Origin: Torymus aiolomorphi
Taxonomy: Eukaryota > Arthropoda > Insecta > Hymenoptera > Torymidae
Direction of reading: 5' to 3'
DNA: 64,000 nt
NCBI GenBank assembly: GCA_036365515.1
Contig: CM070875.1
Location: forward strand, 8,460,501 to 8,524,500
The notes beneath the pieces are model-generated. The model did not search any database. It was given only the letters and a program-made list of their open reading frames with translations, and was not told the origin of the DNA. Positions 55,854-64,000 of the stretch are shown here, piece by piece (within the stretch, counting starts at the first letter, position 1; every line of letters begins with the position of its first letter). The position numbers were made by a program, and so were the translations under genes.

Positions 55854-56575
55854 ACCCAAATACTCGGGAAACGCGAGGTCCACGCAAAAATGGAGTTACG
55901 TAAATATGCGGCAAAAAGCAAGTAGATTATACAAAAAAGTTTGAAGTGGAAGGCACGCAGACGTGAAACAGTAAGCAAGTCGATTATTTAAAAAAAATCT
56001 TAAGGGGGTGCTATAGTCGTATCATTACCGATCGAGCAATTGGCACAGTTTCAAGCTTATTAAAAATGAAATACATAAAATCACAAAAAATCAAGAGAAC
56101 ACTTCGCTGCAGTTTTGAACAATCTATCACCCAGTACAAGTTTGAAGTCGAAATATCAAGTGGTTTTTGCAAAAACTTTGAAAGAAACCGAATTTTGTTT
56201 TGTTCAAAGTTTTTGCAAAAACCACTTTATATTTCGACTTCAAACTTGTACTGGGTGATAGATCGTTCAAAACTGCAGCGAAGTGTTCTCTTGATTTTTT
56301 GTGATTTTATGTATTTCATTTTTAATAAGCTTGAAACTGTGCCAATTGCTCGGTCGGTAATGGTAGGACTATGGCACCCCGTTAAACCCAAATAGCAGGG
56401 GGAGGCGAGGTTCACGTAGATGGAGAAGGCGTGCTGAACTGAAATAGTAAGTGAGTTGACTATTTAAAAAAGGCTTAATCCCAAATAGTCGGGGGCCGCG
56501 AGGTCCATGTAGAAGAGGAAGTCACGCAGACGTGCAACTGTACTCGAGTCGATTAAAATGTCCTTAAATTTAAGA
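55854..56575 (+). repeat. Three tandem units, the first interrupted by a MITE
   Basis: CCCAAATA(C/G)..CGCGAGGTCCACG begins units at 55854, 56387 and 56480. Each complete unit ends GATTATTTAAAAAA..CTTAA or a variant. The first unit carries the insertion at 56004-56381; the second (93 bp) has an uninterrupted GGCTTAATCCC at the same place. Confidence 0.65.
56004..56381. mobile_element. Hairpin MITE with TTAA target duplication (378 bp)
   Basis: Ends are GGGGGTGCTATAGTC and, inverted, CGGGGTGCCATAGTC. TTAA lies on both sides (56000-56003 and 56382-56385). The position sum 112,385 holds at the checked internal match, so the element is one long hairpin without net indels there. The empty site in the neighbouring tandem unit has a single TTAA. 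TTAA fits piggyBac or Kolobok-type elements; there is no ORF of its own (both long ORFs are mirror artefacts). Confidence 0.8.
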
Positions 56576-56613
56576 AACTTTTAAGTTACAAATTTACTGA
56601 ATTTTAAGAGTAA

Positions 56614-57532
56614 ACTTCTTTTCCTCCATTTTCATGTACGGTTAAAACAGTGACTCAAGTCTGGTTTTTAATTGCTCAACATTTTTTTCATGTATTATAA
56701 GGTTAAAAAACCCTCGCTATCGCTCGGGCGATACTGCACGGTGCAATAATGGACTACTTATGTCACGGGTAGGCGTGACAAATGCGGATTTATGCCACGC
56801 AGTGCTATAAAGTAACTTTACGCCCTTGTAGGTTAATATACTATTATAAATTTTCACTGAGACTCTATGTTGCTCAATTCTTCAACTTATACTGTGATGT
56901 GAATAAACATCCACAGGAACTGTATTTTTACCTCCATCATCTGAGCCATGCTGTGTATGAGTTATGAGCGCGCTCCCTGCTAGTGGCCAATGTTTTTTCA
57001 TTACTTTCGTTGGCTGGTCCTTTTACGCGCCTGCTACATGCGTCTTACCGCAACGTCAGCGCGTACAACCGCTCAACTGCGAATTGCGAATTGATATTGA
57101 TTTATCAATTCAATAGTTGCGGTCACCGATGCAGCATGCTTTGATCATTCACATATCATGGTGTTTTATTTCTTTGTTTATACTGTCTTAATTCTAGATC
57201 AGGTTACAATCTAATCTAATCGAGTTACTTGCAAGGCGAAAATCGTTTTTAAGAAAGTTATAACTTTTTACATATCTAATGATTCAATAATAGATTCTTT
57301 TGTACGCTGTTGTACTATACCAAGTTTGACGTCGATATTTAGATTTCTTGTAAAATATTTAGATTTTAACGATTCTTAGCTTAAATTAAAGATTTTTTTT
57401 CTACTTTAATTTCTTAATATTGGGTAATCATCAGTGACTTCTTTTCCTCCATTTTCATGTACGGTTAAAACAGTGACACAAGTCTGGTTTTTAATTGTTC
57501 AACATTTTTTCATGTATTATAAGGTTAAAAAA
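56614..57532 (+). repeat. Pair of ~97-bp direct repeats 0.8 kb apart
   Basis: 56614-56710 and 57437-57532 are near-identical (ACTTCTTTTCCTCCATTTTC to AAGGTTAAAAAA). Between them lies a segment starting CCCTCGCTATCGCTCGGGCG with a GTCACGGGTAGGCGTGAC hairpin, related to 26.9-27.1 kb. It could be an insertion flanked by a large duplication; the ends do not look like LTRs. Confidence 0.5.
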
Positions 57533-58785
57533 AGGTCTTGAAAAAAACCATATGCGGAAGGTGTGCTTCAAAATAAGTTTTGGGGCGGAAAAAGAACATG
57601 TTAAATGTGGAATTGCTCATATACATCCTGGCGTTTTAAAAATGACGAGCATTTTATAGAAACTTGAACGAAATTACCCGGATTATGTACTGAAAAATTA
57701 ATAAGGGTATCAGGAAAGGGGTGGATTGGAATACCGAAAACCTCTTCGACTATTAATTAAAAAAACGGTAAACTATTAATACATACTGATAAAATTTCAC
57801 AACTTTTATGTGAAAGAAATATAAAGCATAATTGTTCTTAGTGCATTCTACAGGTTTATAAATTCGCCATTATAGTCATATGAGAAATGATGGTACTTAT
57901 TTAATATATATATATATATATTCGAATTAAAATTACAGAATTTCACTACTAAGATATAAAAAATGTTAATAATGTATGAAAAGAAGTTCTAATGATATGA
58001 TAAAAAAATAAACTAAAATAAATTTACGATCGAAAATTTCACACGCAATTTCTTCCAAAGGTGAATCGATGTTGAATATTCAATGAAGCACAAAGTCGTA
58101 AAGTTAGTCAAAATTCGCTATAAACTCGAAAATGAAATTACCCTTATAATATGGAACTTTCTAAACATTAGATATATCTGCAGCTAGCTGTTACAGTAAG
58201 TCATTGTTTGAAAAATATGTATCTACAGACACATCAATGCTAGAATTAGGTCGGATTTGTAGAAACTTATCAGGCATTTTAAAATTTTAATTCCTTTAGA
58301 AGAATTAATTACTTTTTTTATAGGTGTAGACGTCAAAATAGTTAGTATTTAATTTAATAGCATTCTAAAAATATTTTTAATTCCGAATCCTTATACAGAA
58401 TATTCAAGATAATACTTGCAAAGTATGTAAAGACATTAATAATTTTCTAAAGAGTTCTTATAATAGAATTTATATTTTCCTAATTTTTGAAGAATATTCG
58501 TCAAAAATTGAGTTAATTGAAAATTTGTTTAAAGAATGTATGAGTTTAGTGAACTTGATAGTGGAAATCGTTTCAAATCTAGTTATATATGAGAGAATAT
58601 ACATAGATTTCTGTTCATTAACTCTGATGAAATCAGGCATCGTTTTCCAATTTCACTATAATACTACGAAACCTGGGACACATTACACCTATGTGCAACC
58701 TATATTATACAATGCCATCACTCACCACTGACAGAACTAATAACAAACAAACAAAATGACCTCAAATATCTGTAAGGTAAAATAT
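57533..58785. other. AT-rich intergenic or intronic DNA
   Basis: No exon, RNA gene or clear repeat is recognised; a short (TA)n run lies at about 57904-57920. Confidence 0.3.
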
Positions 58786-59105
58786 CCAATATCGGGACAA
58801 ATTCAAAATCTGGCCCTATAACGGGACAACAAAAAATACTAAGATTTCTAACAAATATGATGACAATATAAATTCATGAGCATTGTTGATACTATTAACT
58901 ATGTAATCCAGTCAATATTGAGCTGATTTAAGTATTTGATTTATCATAATGCAGAGGAAAATTTTTGGAGGTTAAGTATGCTTAAATGGACGAATCCTGT
59001 TCCAACTTAACGTACACCTTTTTTTATCGTATCCCGATAGCCGGACACATTTAAAAATATATGTCCCGGTATCGGTTCTAAATTTTGTCCCGCTATTGCG
59101 TCCAC
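58786..59105. mobile_element. Degenerate palindromic MITE
   Basis: CAATATCGGGACAAATTC and CTATAACGGGACAAC at the left correspond, inverted, to GTCCCGGTATCGG and TTTGTCCCGCTATTG at the right. The arms are strongly diverged. No ORF is seen. Confidence 0.4.
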
Positions 59106-59308
59106 ATTCAACAGGTCTGACCCTATGCTGTCGCTATAGCAGCTTCTTGTCTACATCTTTGAACTTACTTATTTTCAATATAAAAAAAGTATGAAAATAA
59201 GCTTCTTTTAGTATAAAATAGTAAAAAAGATCCAAAACTAATTAATTATGTCCAAGAAATTTAAGAAATTTCACTTACTCATCTTAAAATATGTATCTAA
59301 ACTTTCCC

Positions 59309-60235
59309 CTACACTGACAGAAAAACTCTCATAAAAATTCCTATGTTTAAAAGTAAAAATTCCTATTTTTCTCTGGCAACTCGACCATAAGGTCGGATTT
59401 TAGCAGAAATTGCCATACAACATAGGAAAAATTTCAAGTCTAACATGGGAATTTTGTAACTGCGATTCAAAGAGCGAAAAAATTATTTTACCTTTATTAT
59501 AGAATTTGGGAGGGAGTGGTAACCGCATTATTTTTATTTTTAAATATTTTAGAAATTATTTTTGTATTAAACATGATTAAATAAAATTAAATAAATAAAT
59601 TAAAAAATTTTGATGACATCGGGAATCGAACCTTGGACCCTTGACACGGCAGTCGGACGCGCTAACCACTCACCTATAAGGACATATGTGTTATTTAAAT
59701 TTGGAACTTGTATATCCACAACCATAAGTTATACGTGTTAATTTTACAACAAATTGTATTTTAACTCGAATAATTTTATACTCTTTTAATATAATTTATT
59801 ATTAAAAATGTTCTATACACACAAAAATAAAAAATAAAAAAATACTTAAAAAGTATATTGGATTAGAACGCACATTCAGTTGTTGCATTTAGCATAGCGC
59901 TTCTGTTTTGTTTCGACATTGCCAAGGTGGATTGAGTTTGTTGACATGTATCAGTCTGAATTTTTCCTATGCTGACATTGGAGGGGTCGATTTTTCGTGC
60001 ACTCGCCGACTGTTTACGATAGATCGTGTGAATTCTTACTCTAAAACTCTCACAATTTTTACCATGTTGACTAGGAAAAATGCACGAATAGCAAGCCCCA
60101 GTAGCCGCGTGTAAATTTTTACCATGTTAACATAGGAATTTTTACTTTTGACATTGGACTTTTTCATATTAAAAATAGTAAATATTTGGGTTTTGAGCAG
60201 TTGTGGTCGAGTTCCAAGAGCAACATAGGAATTAT
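59309..60235. mobile_element. Second tRNA-like-bearing element, right end apparently cut
   Basis: It starts CACTGACAGAAAAACTCTC, comparable to CACGGAGAGAAATTTTAGAG of the element at 14951. The motif AAAAATTCCTATG/CATAGGAATTTTT recurs several times in both orientations near the two ends. A tRNA-like stretch lies at 59615-59692. The expected inverted terminus (..CTGTCAGTG) is absent on the right; after the last CATAGGAATTATAC the sequence passes into the DIRS-like element. The right border is therefore tentative. Confidence 0.5.
59615..59692 (-). other. tRNA-like sequence (A- and B-box) inside the second element
   Basis: On the minus strand TAGGTGAGTGGTTAGCGCG is A-box-like and GGTTCGATTCC is a perfect B-box, spaced as in a tRNA. 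The T-stem pairs poorly and no acceptor stem is seen, so this is a tRNA-derived segment rather than a working tRNA. Confidence 0.55.
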
Positions 60236-60470
60236 ACTTCAAGCTTCGCTCTCGAGATTATATATACTTTAACACGTAGTATTTCCCCAGCTGCTCGCCA
60301 GATGGCACAACGTTTCTTTAGAGAGATCAAAATTCCGGGCTCGGCCGGTCCGCGCCTGCGCGGCGCTCCCGTGCTCTCTCGTATACTTCTCGTATACTTC
60401 ATTCTTTCTTCCGTTGTCGCCGGAGGCACACGTGTATATAGAGAACAGAACTGTTAAGTGCAGGTACAAC

Positions 60471-61862
60471 ATGTCTAAGAGGAAGGCTGTTGATTTAGAA
60501 CTTAATTACCTTAAGAAGAAAAAGGAGGAAATTGACAGAAGAATGAGTGATTTGGATAAGGCAAGGGAGAGTTGTGCAGAAGCAGATAGTGAGTCGTCAG
60601 CTGAGGAGGATGTCACACCAGAGTATAGGCCTAGCGACGATGATTCAGATACATGTAAGTATAAAATAGAAAAGTATTGAGTAGGGTGAGCGTGAGGTCA
60701 ACGAGTTTAATTTTTGTTTGCAAAAATCTCTTGCTCCTGAGCGCCCGGCATTCGCCGGGACGAAAGGTCGCGACCAGCGCGCGGCAAGGAGAACAAAGCG
60801 CCTTCGCGCGCGTTTCCTAGAATTACAGTCTTTGCACTGAGATATGCCTTTGCGCAGTTTTTTGTGTTTGATTTAAAAAGAGATAATAATGAATCAATTT
60901 TTAGCGCTTATCTTTCGATAAGACATTTTACACATCTCGATAAATTCAACAATTCTCACAGGGTTTTTCCCCCCTTTTTTCTGTTCATAGCATCGGAAAA
61001 AGCTGAGGAAAACAAAGAGGATAAAGAGGCTTTAACAGTCACAGAACAAGACACTGCAAACAATTCAGAGAAGCCGTTAAATAGTTGCCTTAAATTAGCC
61101 CTCGGAGATGATCCAAATGAGTCGAAGGCGCAGAAGCTCTTTGTTCACTCAAAATTAATCGCTCATTGGCAATATTATACCACAAACGGTTTAACCAAAG
61201 ACGAAAGAACACAGTTATTGAAGAAGTTTGAGATTCCAGAGGGCTTGACTGCGCCCGTATTAAATGAACAAATACAAGCGAAATTAAGCGAGAAAGCTGT
61301 AAAACGGGACGAGTACAGATACGAGGTACAGAGGTCGGCAAGCGCGGCCTTGACGGCTCTGAGTGCTGCGATTTCTATGATAAACGATGCTGATGAGAAT
61401 GGCTTAGACCCAGATGAATTTACGGACAAGTTGGTAGATGCAGCAAGATTGATGTCAGATATACAATATCGACAAACAGAAACCAGAAAAGCCTTTATTG
61501 TGCCTCGTTTTTCGAAGTCTTTTCAAGATATTCTCAAAAAAGCAAAGCCTGGACGGCTGCTGTTTGGTAGCGATCTACCTACAAAGATTAAAGAATTTAA
61601 AGACACGGATAAACTCTTTGAGAATACGACTGTCCCAGGTCAACCGAAATATCAGATAGCAGGTCGACCGTCGGGAAACTTCAAACGCCCCTTGGAACCA
61701 AAACCGCCTTCCAATGCAGCGGGAAATTCATATACAGGAGGACAGGGGAAACAAAGGCTGTTTTTCAGAAGATATCCCAATCAGAGGGGGGGTCGCAAAC
61801 GCAACCATCAGGGACAGAGACCGCCGATGCAGCCGCTAGCACCACCCAAGCCAAACCAGTAG
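60471..61862 (+). CDS. DIRS-like ORF1 (gag-like), spliced
   Basis: Exon 60471-60654 starts MSKRKAVDLELNYLKKKKEE (a short coiled coil) and ends in an acidic stretch at a consensus donor GTAAGT. The intron is 60655-60990 with a polypyrimidine tract and CATAG. Exon 60991-61862 continues in phase (T|CA) with SEKAEENKEDKEALTV. The total is about 351 residues. The middle is helical (AHWQYYTTNGLTKDERTQLL, SASAALTALSAAISMIND). The C-terminus is basic and Gly/Gln/Pro-rich (RRYPNQRGGRKRNHQGQRPP), suiting nucleic-acid binding; no CCHC knuckle is present. Similar helical plus basic-tail ORF1 products are seen in DIRS elements. An alternative start in the unspliced reading (60864) lies inside the intron. 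Confidence 0.65.
60655..60990 (+). other. Predicted intron in the retroelement ORF1
   Basis: 336 nt, GTAAGT..TTCATAG. The stop TGA soon after the donor prevents read-through of exon 1 into the downstream frame, and splicing restores it. Confidence 0.6.
61787..61793 (+). promoter_or_regulatory. Candidate -1 frameshift heptamer G_GGG_GGT
   Basis: In the ORF1 frame the codons are AGG GGG GGT. A -1 slip on G GGG GGT enters the RT ORF frame, which is open well upstream of this point, so the two frames overlap here. The RT ORF has no ATG near its 5' end (the nominal start is GTG), which favours frameshifting or another recoding route. Confidence 0.45.
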
Positions 61863-61864
61863 AA

Positions 61865-63757
61865 GTGACAAACGTAGGTAGAAAAATCTCGGGTAGATTA
61901 AAAAATTTTCATAGCGAATGGCAAAAATTAACTTCTGATAGGTTTGTTTTGAATGTTATTAAAGGATATCAAATCCCCTTTTGGAAAAAACCATTTCAAA
62001 CCGGTGTTCAGGTTAATAGATTGATTTCACCGTCTGATAATTCATTAATTGCAAGGTCTATTAGGGATCTTAGTAAGAAGGGAGCAATAGTAGAATGTAA
62101 GAGATGTTCAGATCAATTCTTGTCACCTTATTTTCTGGTTCAGAAGCCGGATGGCTCTTATAGATTTATTTTAAACTTGAAAAGGTTAAATAAAATTGTC
62201 AAGACTGAACATTTCAAATTGGAAGATCTAAGGACTGCGACCAAACTGTTATCGGAGGCAGATTACATGGCATCGGTCGACTTGCAGGATGCTTATTTCC
62301 TAGTGCCTGTACATAAAGAAAGTCGAAAATATTTACGTTTTCGTTTCGGTAATAAATATTATGAATTTGTTTGTCTCCCATTCGGTTTATCGACTAGTCC
62401 TTATATATTTACAAAAATTCTTAAACCTGTTATGAGGTGGTTAAGGGTACAGGGCTTTCTATCTGTAGTTTATTTAGATGACATTCTATGCATAGGTAGT
62501 TCTTGTGAAAGTTGTTTAAGAAATGTAACCGCAACGATTGCAATCCTGCAGAGATTAGGTTTTGTAATTAATCTCAAGAAATCAGAAACGGTACCTAGCA
62601 GGTCTAGAAAATATTTAGGGTTAATTATAGATACACAGAAATGTACCTTAAGATTAACAGATACCAAAATAAGCAAATTAATAGCTTCATTAAAATCCTT
62701 TTTATTGATAGAGACATGTAAGATAGTCAAATTTGCTCATTTATTAGGAAAATTGATAGCAGCATGTCAAGCTATAGAATATGGGTGGTTATACACCAAA
62801 ATAATGGAAAATGAAAAATTATTGGCTTTAGAAAGGAGTGCAGGTAGTTATAAAGGTACGATGGTTATATCAGAAGCAATTAGGTTAGATATCAGATGGT
62901 GGATAAGAAACTTACCTAACGGATCCAGATCTTTCAGGCCTTTAGTTTTCAAGAAAGTTTTTTATTCGGATGCCTCAGATACAGGTTGGGGAGCAACTGA
63001 TGAAGCGCGCGAAATCTTTGGATTTTGGTCCAAGAGTGAAGCAAATTATCACATAAACTTTAAAGAGTTATTAGCGGTAAAACTAGCTTTGGAAGGGCTA
63101 GGCGAGGGCTTAGAAAACTGTAATTTGCTTCTTAGGATAGATAACTCGACAGCAGTGGCTTATGTAAATAAAATGGGAGGCGTAAGAATTAGAAAGTATA
63201 ATAGTTTAGCGAGACTAATTTGGCAGTGGGCAGAAAAACGAAATATTTTTCTAAAAGCATCTTATATTCCTTCTAGGGAAAATAAGGACGCAGATAGGTT
63301 ATCTAGAATATTAAATCCCGACACCGAGTGGGAGTTATCAAACAAAGCTTTTGAAAGTATCGTAAATAATTTTGGCAGCCCGGAGGTAGATATTTTTGCG
63401 TCAGAGAGAAATGCGAAGTGTGAAAGGTATTTCTCCTGGTTACCGGATGCAGGGGCTTTGCAGATTGATGCTTTCACGGTGTCGTGGCATAATATTTTCT
63501 TCTACGCCTTTCCGCCATTCAGTCTTGTTTTGCCTTCATTGGAAAAGATCAGGAATGAACAGGCTAAAGGAATTCTAGTAGTCCCAGGGTGGCAGAATCA
63601 GCCCTGGTACCCAATATTTTTAGAATTAGTAATAAGCGAAATATTAATTTTTGAGCCTAATCCAGAACTGCTAATATCTCTGTGTAGGAAAAAACGCCAC
63701 CCAGGAGCTACACACCTACAACTAATGGCAGCAGTTGTATCCGGGAGGCATTTCTAA
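61865..63757 (+). CDS. DIRS-like reverse transcriptase-RNase H polyprotein
   Basis: 630 codons from the nominal GTG, frame open further upstream into ORF1. RT: SVDLQDAYFLVPVH (about residues 137-150), LPFGLSTSPYIFTK (171-184), catalytic YLDD (203-206), GFVINLKKSE (232-241). RNase H: YSDASDTGWGA with Asp369, Glu401 (FKELLAVKLA), Asp426 (LRIDNSTAVAYV) and Asp477 (DADRLSR). The C-terminal part has DIFASERNAKCERYFSWLPD, YAFPPFSLVLPSLEKI and LVVPGWQNQPWYP, the block that follows RNase H in DIRS/Pat-type elements. I see no separate methyltransferase domain. All catalytic residues are present and there is no stop, so the copy looks competent. It stops 2 nt before the recombinase ATG. Confidence 0.9.
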   Translation: MTNVGRKISGRLKNFHSEWQKLTSDRFVLNVIKGYQIPFWKKPFQTGVQVNRLISPSDNSLIARSIRDLSKKGAIVECKRCSDQFLSPYFLVQKPDGSYRFILNLKRLNKIVKTEHFKLEDLRTATKLLSEADYMASVDLQDAYFLVPVHKESRKYLRFRFGNKYYEFVCLPFGLSTSPYIFTKILKPVMRWLRVQGFLSVVYLDDILCIGSSCESCLRNVTATIAILQRLGFVINLKKSETVPSRSRKYLGLIIDTQKCTLRLTDTKISKLIASLKSFLLIETCKIVKFAHLLGKLIAACQAIEYGWLYTKIMENEKLLALERSAGSYKGTMVISEAIRLDIRWWIRNLPNGSRSFRPLVFKKVFYSDASDTGWGATDEAREIFGFWSKSEANYHINFKELLAVKLALEGLGEGLENCNLLLRIDNSTAVAYVNKMGGVRIRKYNSLARLIWQWAEKRNIFLKASYIPSRENKDADRLSRILNPDTEWELSNKAFESIVNNFGSPEVDIFASERNAKCERYFSWLPDAGALQIDAFTVSWHNIFFYAFPPFSLVLPSLEKIRNEQAKGILVVPGWQNQPWYPIFLELVISEILIFEPNPELLISLCRKKRHPGATHLQLMAAVVSGRHF

Positions 63758-63759
63758 AT

Positions 63760-64000
63760 ATGAATGCACCAGACGAATCACTGGAGGTTTTGCTGGCTTC
63801 GTTGAGTGTGGCGACTAGAAAACAATATCGCTCTAGCTTAGACAAATGGGCTGATTTTTGCGTTTCAAATAATATTAATAAGCTGGATCCAAATGAACAA
63901 CAACTTCTTTCCTTTCTCGCAAAGGAGTTTAAAGAGGGGGCGTCGTATGGTACCTTAAATACGTATAGAAGTGCAGTTTCGCTCATATCAGTAAACAAGA
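63760..64000 (+). CDS. Tyrosine recombinase of the DIRS-like element (N-terminal 80 aa, cut by window)
   Basis: ATG at 63760, two nucleotides after the RT stop. It reads MNAPDESLEVLLASLSVATR then KQYRSSLDKWADFCVSNN and GTLNTYRSAVSLIS, the SAM-like core-binding domain of phage-integrase-type recombinases. The catalytic R..HxxR..Y half lies beyond position 64000. In DIRS elements this enzyme replaces the DDE integrase and inserts a circular DNA intermediate. Confidence 0.85.
   Translation, partial: MNAPDESLEVLLASLSVATRKQYRSSLDKWADFCVSNNINKLDPNEQQLLSFLAKEFKEGASYGTLNTYRSAVSLISVNK

Larger units (their letters stand above)
60236..64000 (+). mobile_element. DIRS-like tyrosine-recombinase retrotransposon (5' part)
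   Basis: Order of domains: gag-like ORF (60471-61862, one intron), RT-RNase H ORF (61865-63757, frame open further upstream), tyrosine-recombinase ORF (63760 onwards, cut by the window end). This order with a recombinase instead of a DDE integrase defines the DIRS order of retroelements. The 5' terminus is not determined; 60236 marks the end of the recognisable preceding repeat. All three frames are open, so the copy may be recent. The 3' terminal repeats lie outside the window. Confidence 0.85.

Noticed and set aside
56066..56415. Two overlapping ORFs on opposite strands with the same peptide start
   Set aside because: Mirror images created by the palindromic MITE at 56004-56381.
56614..57532. 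Short LTR/TRIM retrotransposon
   Set aside because: The 97-bp direct repeats lack TG..CA ends, and no primer-binding site or target duplication was visible.
60864..60990. ATG at 60864 as the start of the DIRS ORF1
   Set aside because: This part lies between a consensus donor and acceptor, and the spliced frame beginning at 60471 joins in phase; the 60864 start adds intron-encoded residues.

Overview
This is eukaryotic, AT-rich, repeat-laden nuclear DNA, most likely from an insect. A parasitoid-wasp-type hymenopteran is my guess from the general feel of the genome, not something shown here. Genes are split by spliceosomal introns with GT..AG borders. Long introns and intergenic DNA are packed with fold-back (inverted-repeat) elements, and there is no bacterial-style operon structure. 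About 4.5 kb of the window is plausible host coding sequence; most of the recognisable remainder is mobile DNA.

Host genes, all on the minus strand. (1) 347-1579 is an intact 410-codon ORF for a lysine- and coiled-coil-rich protein of unknown function. (2) 3814-4217 looks like the last coding exon of an unrecognised gene. (3) Positions 42685 down to 10529 hold seven exons of an SLC16-type monocarboxylate transporter. All exon phases agree and about 682 residues are visible. The start codon lies in an exon to the right that I could not find. The last intron, 17.9 kb, is largely a transposon nest.

Mobile elements, left to right: a 1.66-kb terminal-inverted-repeat (TIR) element (1776-3439); a hairpin element (12697-13062); a TIR element carrying a tRNA-like segment (14951-15669); a 373-bp-arm inverted duplication folded on an (AC)n loop (17092-18003); a fold-back TIR element (19119-20077); and a 6.4-kb two-gene DNA transposon (20091-26461). 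That transposon encodes an intact spliced SAM-like accessory protein and a C2H2/EnSpm-like transposase broken by two frameshifts. A small relative sits at 27929-28233, beside a cluster of CCGTAAAA palindromes.

The most striking object is 43419-54975: an 11.56-kb fold-back element with hAT hallmarks (perfect 8-bp target duplication GTGCCGTA, ends CAGTGATGGG). Its two arms are each 4,445 bp and nearly identical. Each arm carries captured host-gene pieces: TFIIA large subunit, with its intron retained, and the beta subunit of geranylgeranyltransferase I. Each arm also carries nested palindromes. The inner arm ends and the 2.67-kb loop are filled by a ~93-bp satellite.

The right end (about 60.24-64.0 kb) is the 5' three quarters of a DIRS-like, tyrosine-recombinase retrotransposon. 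It has a spliced gag-like ORF, an overlapping RT-RNase H ORF with a candidate G_GGG_GGT frameshift site, and the start of a tyrosine-recombinase ORF cut by the window edge. Between the hAT element and the DIRS element lie several palindromic MITEs. One of them has a TTAA duplication confirmed by an empty copy of the same tandem unit, and another contains a second tRNA-like segment.
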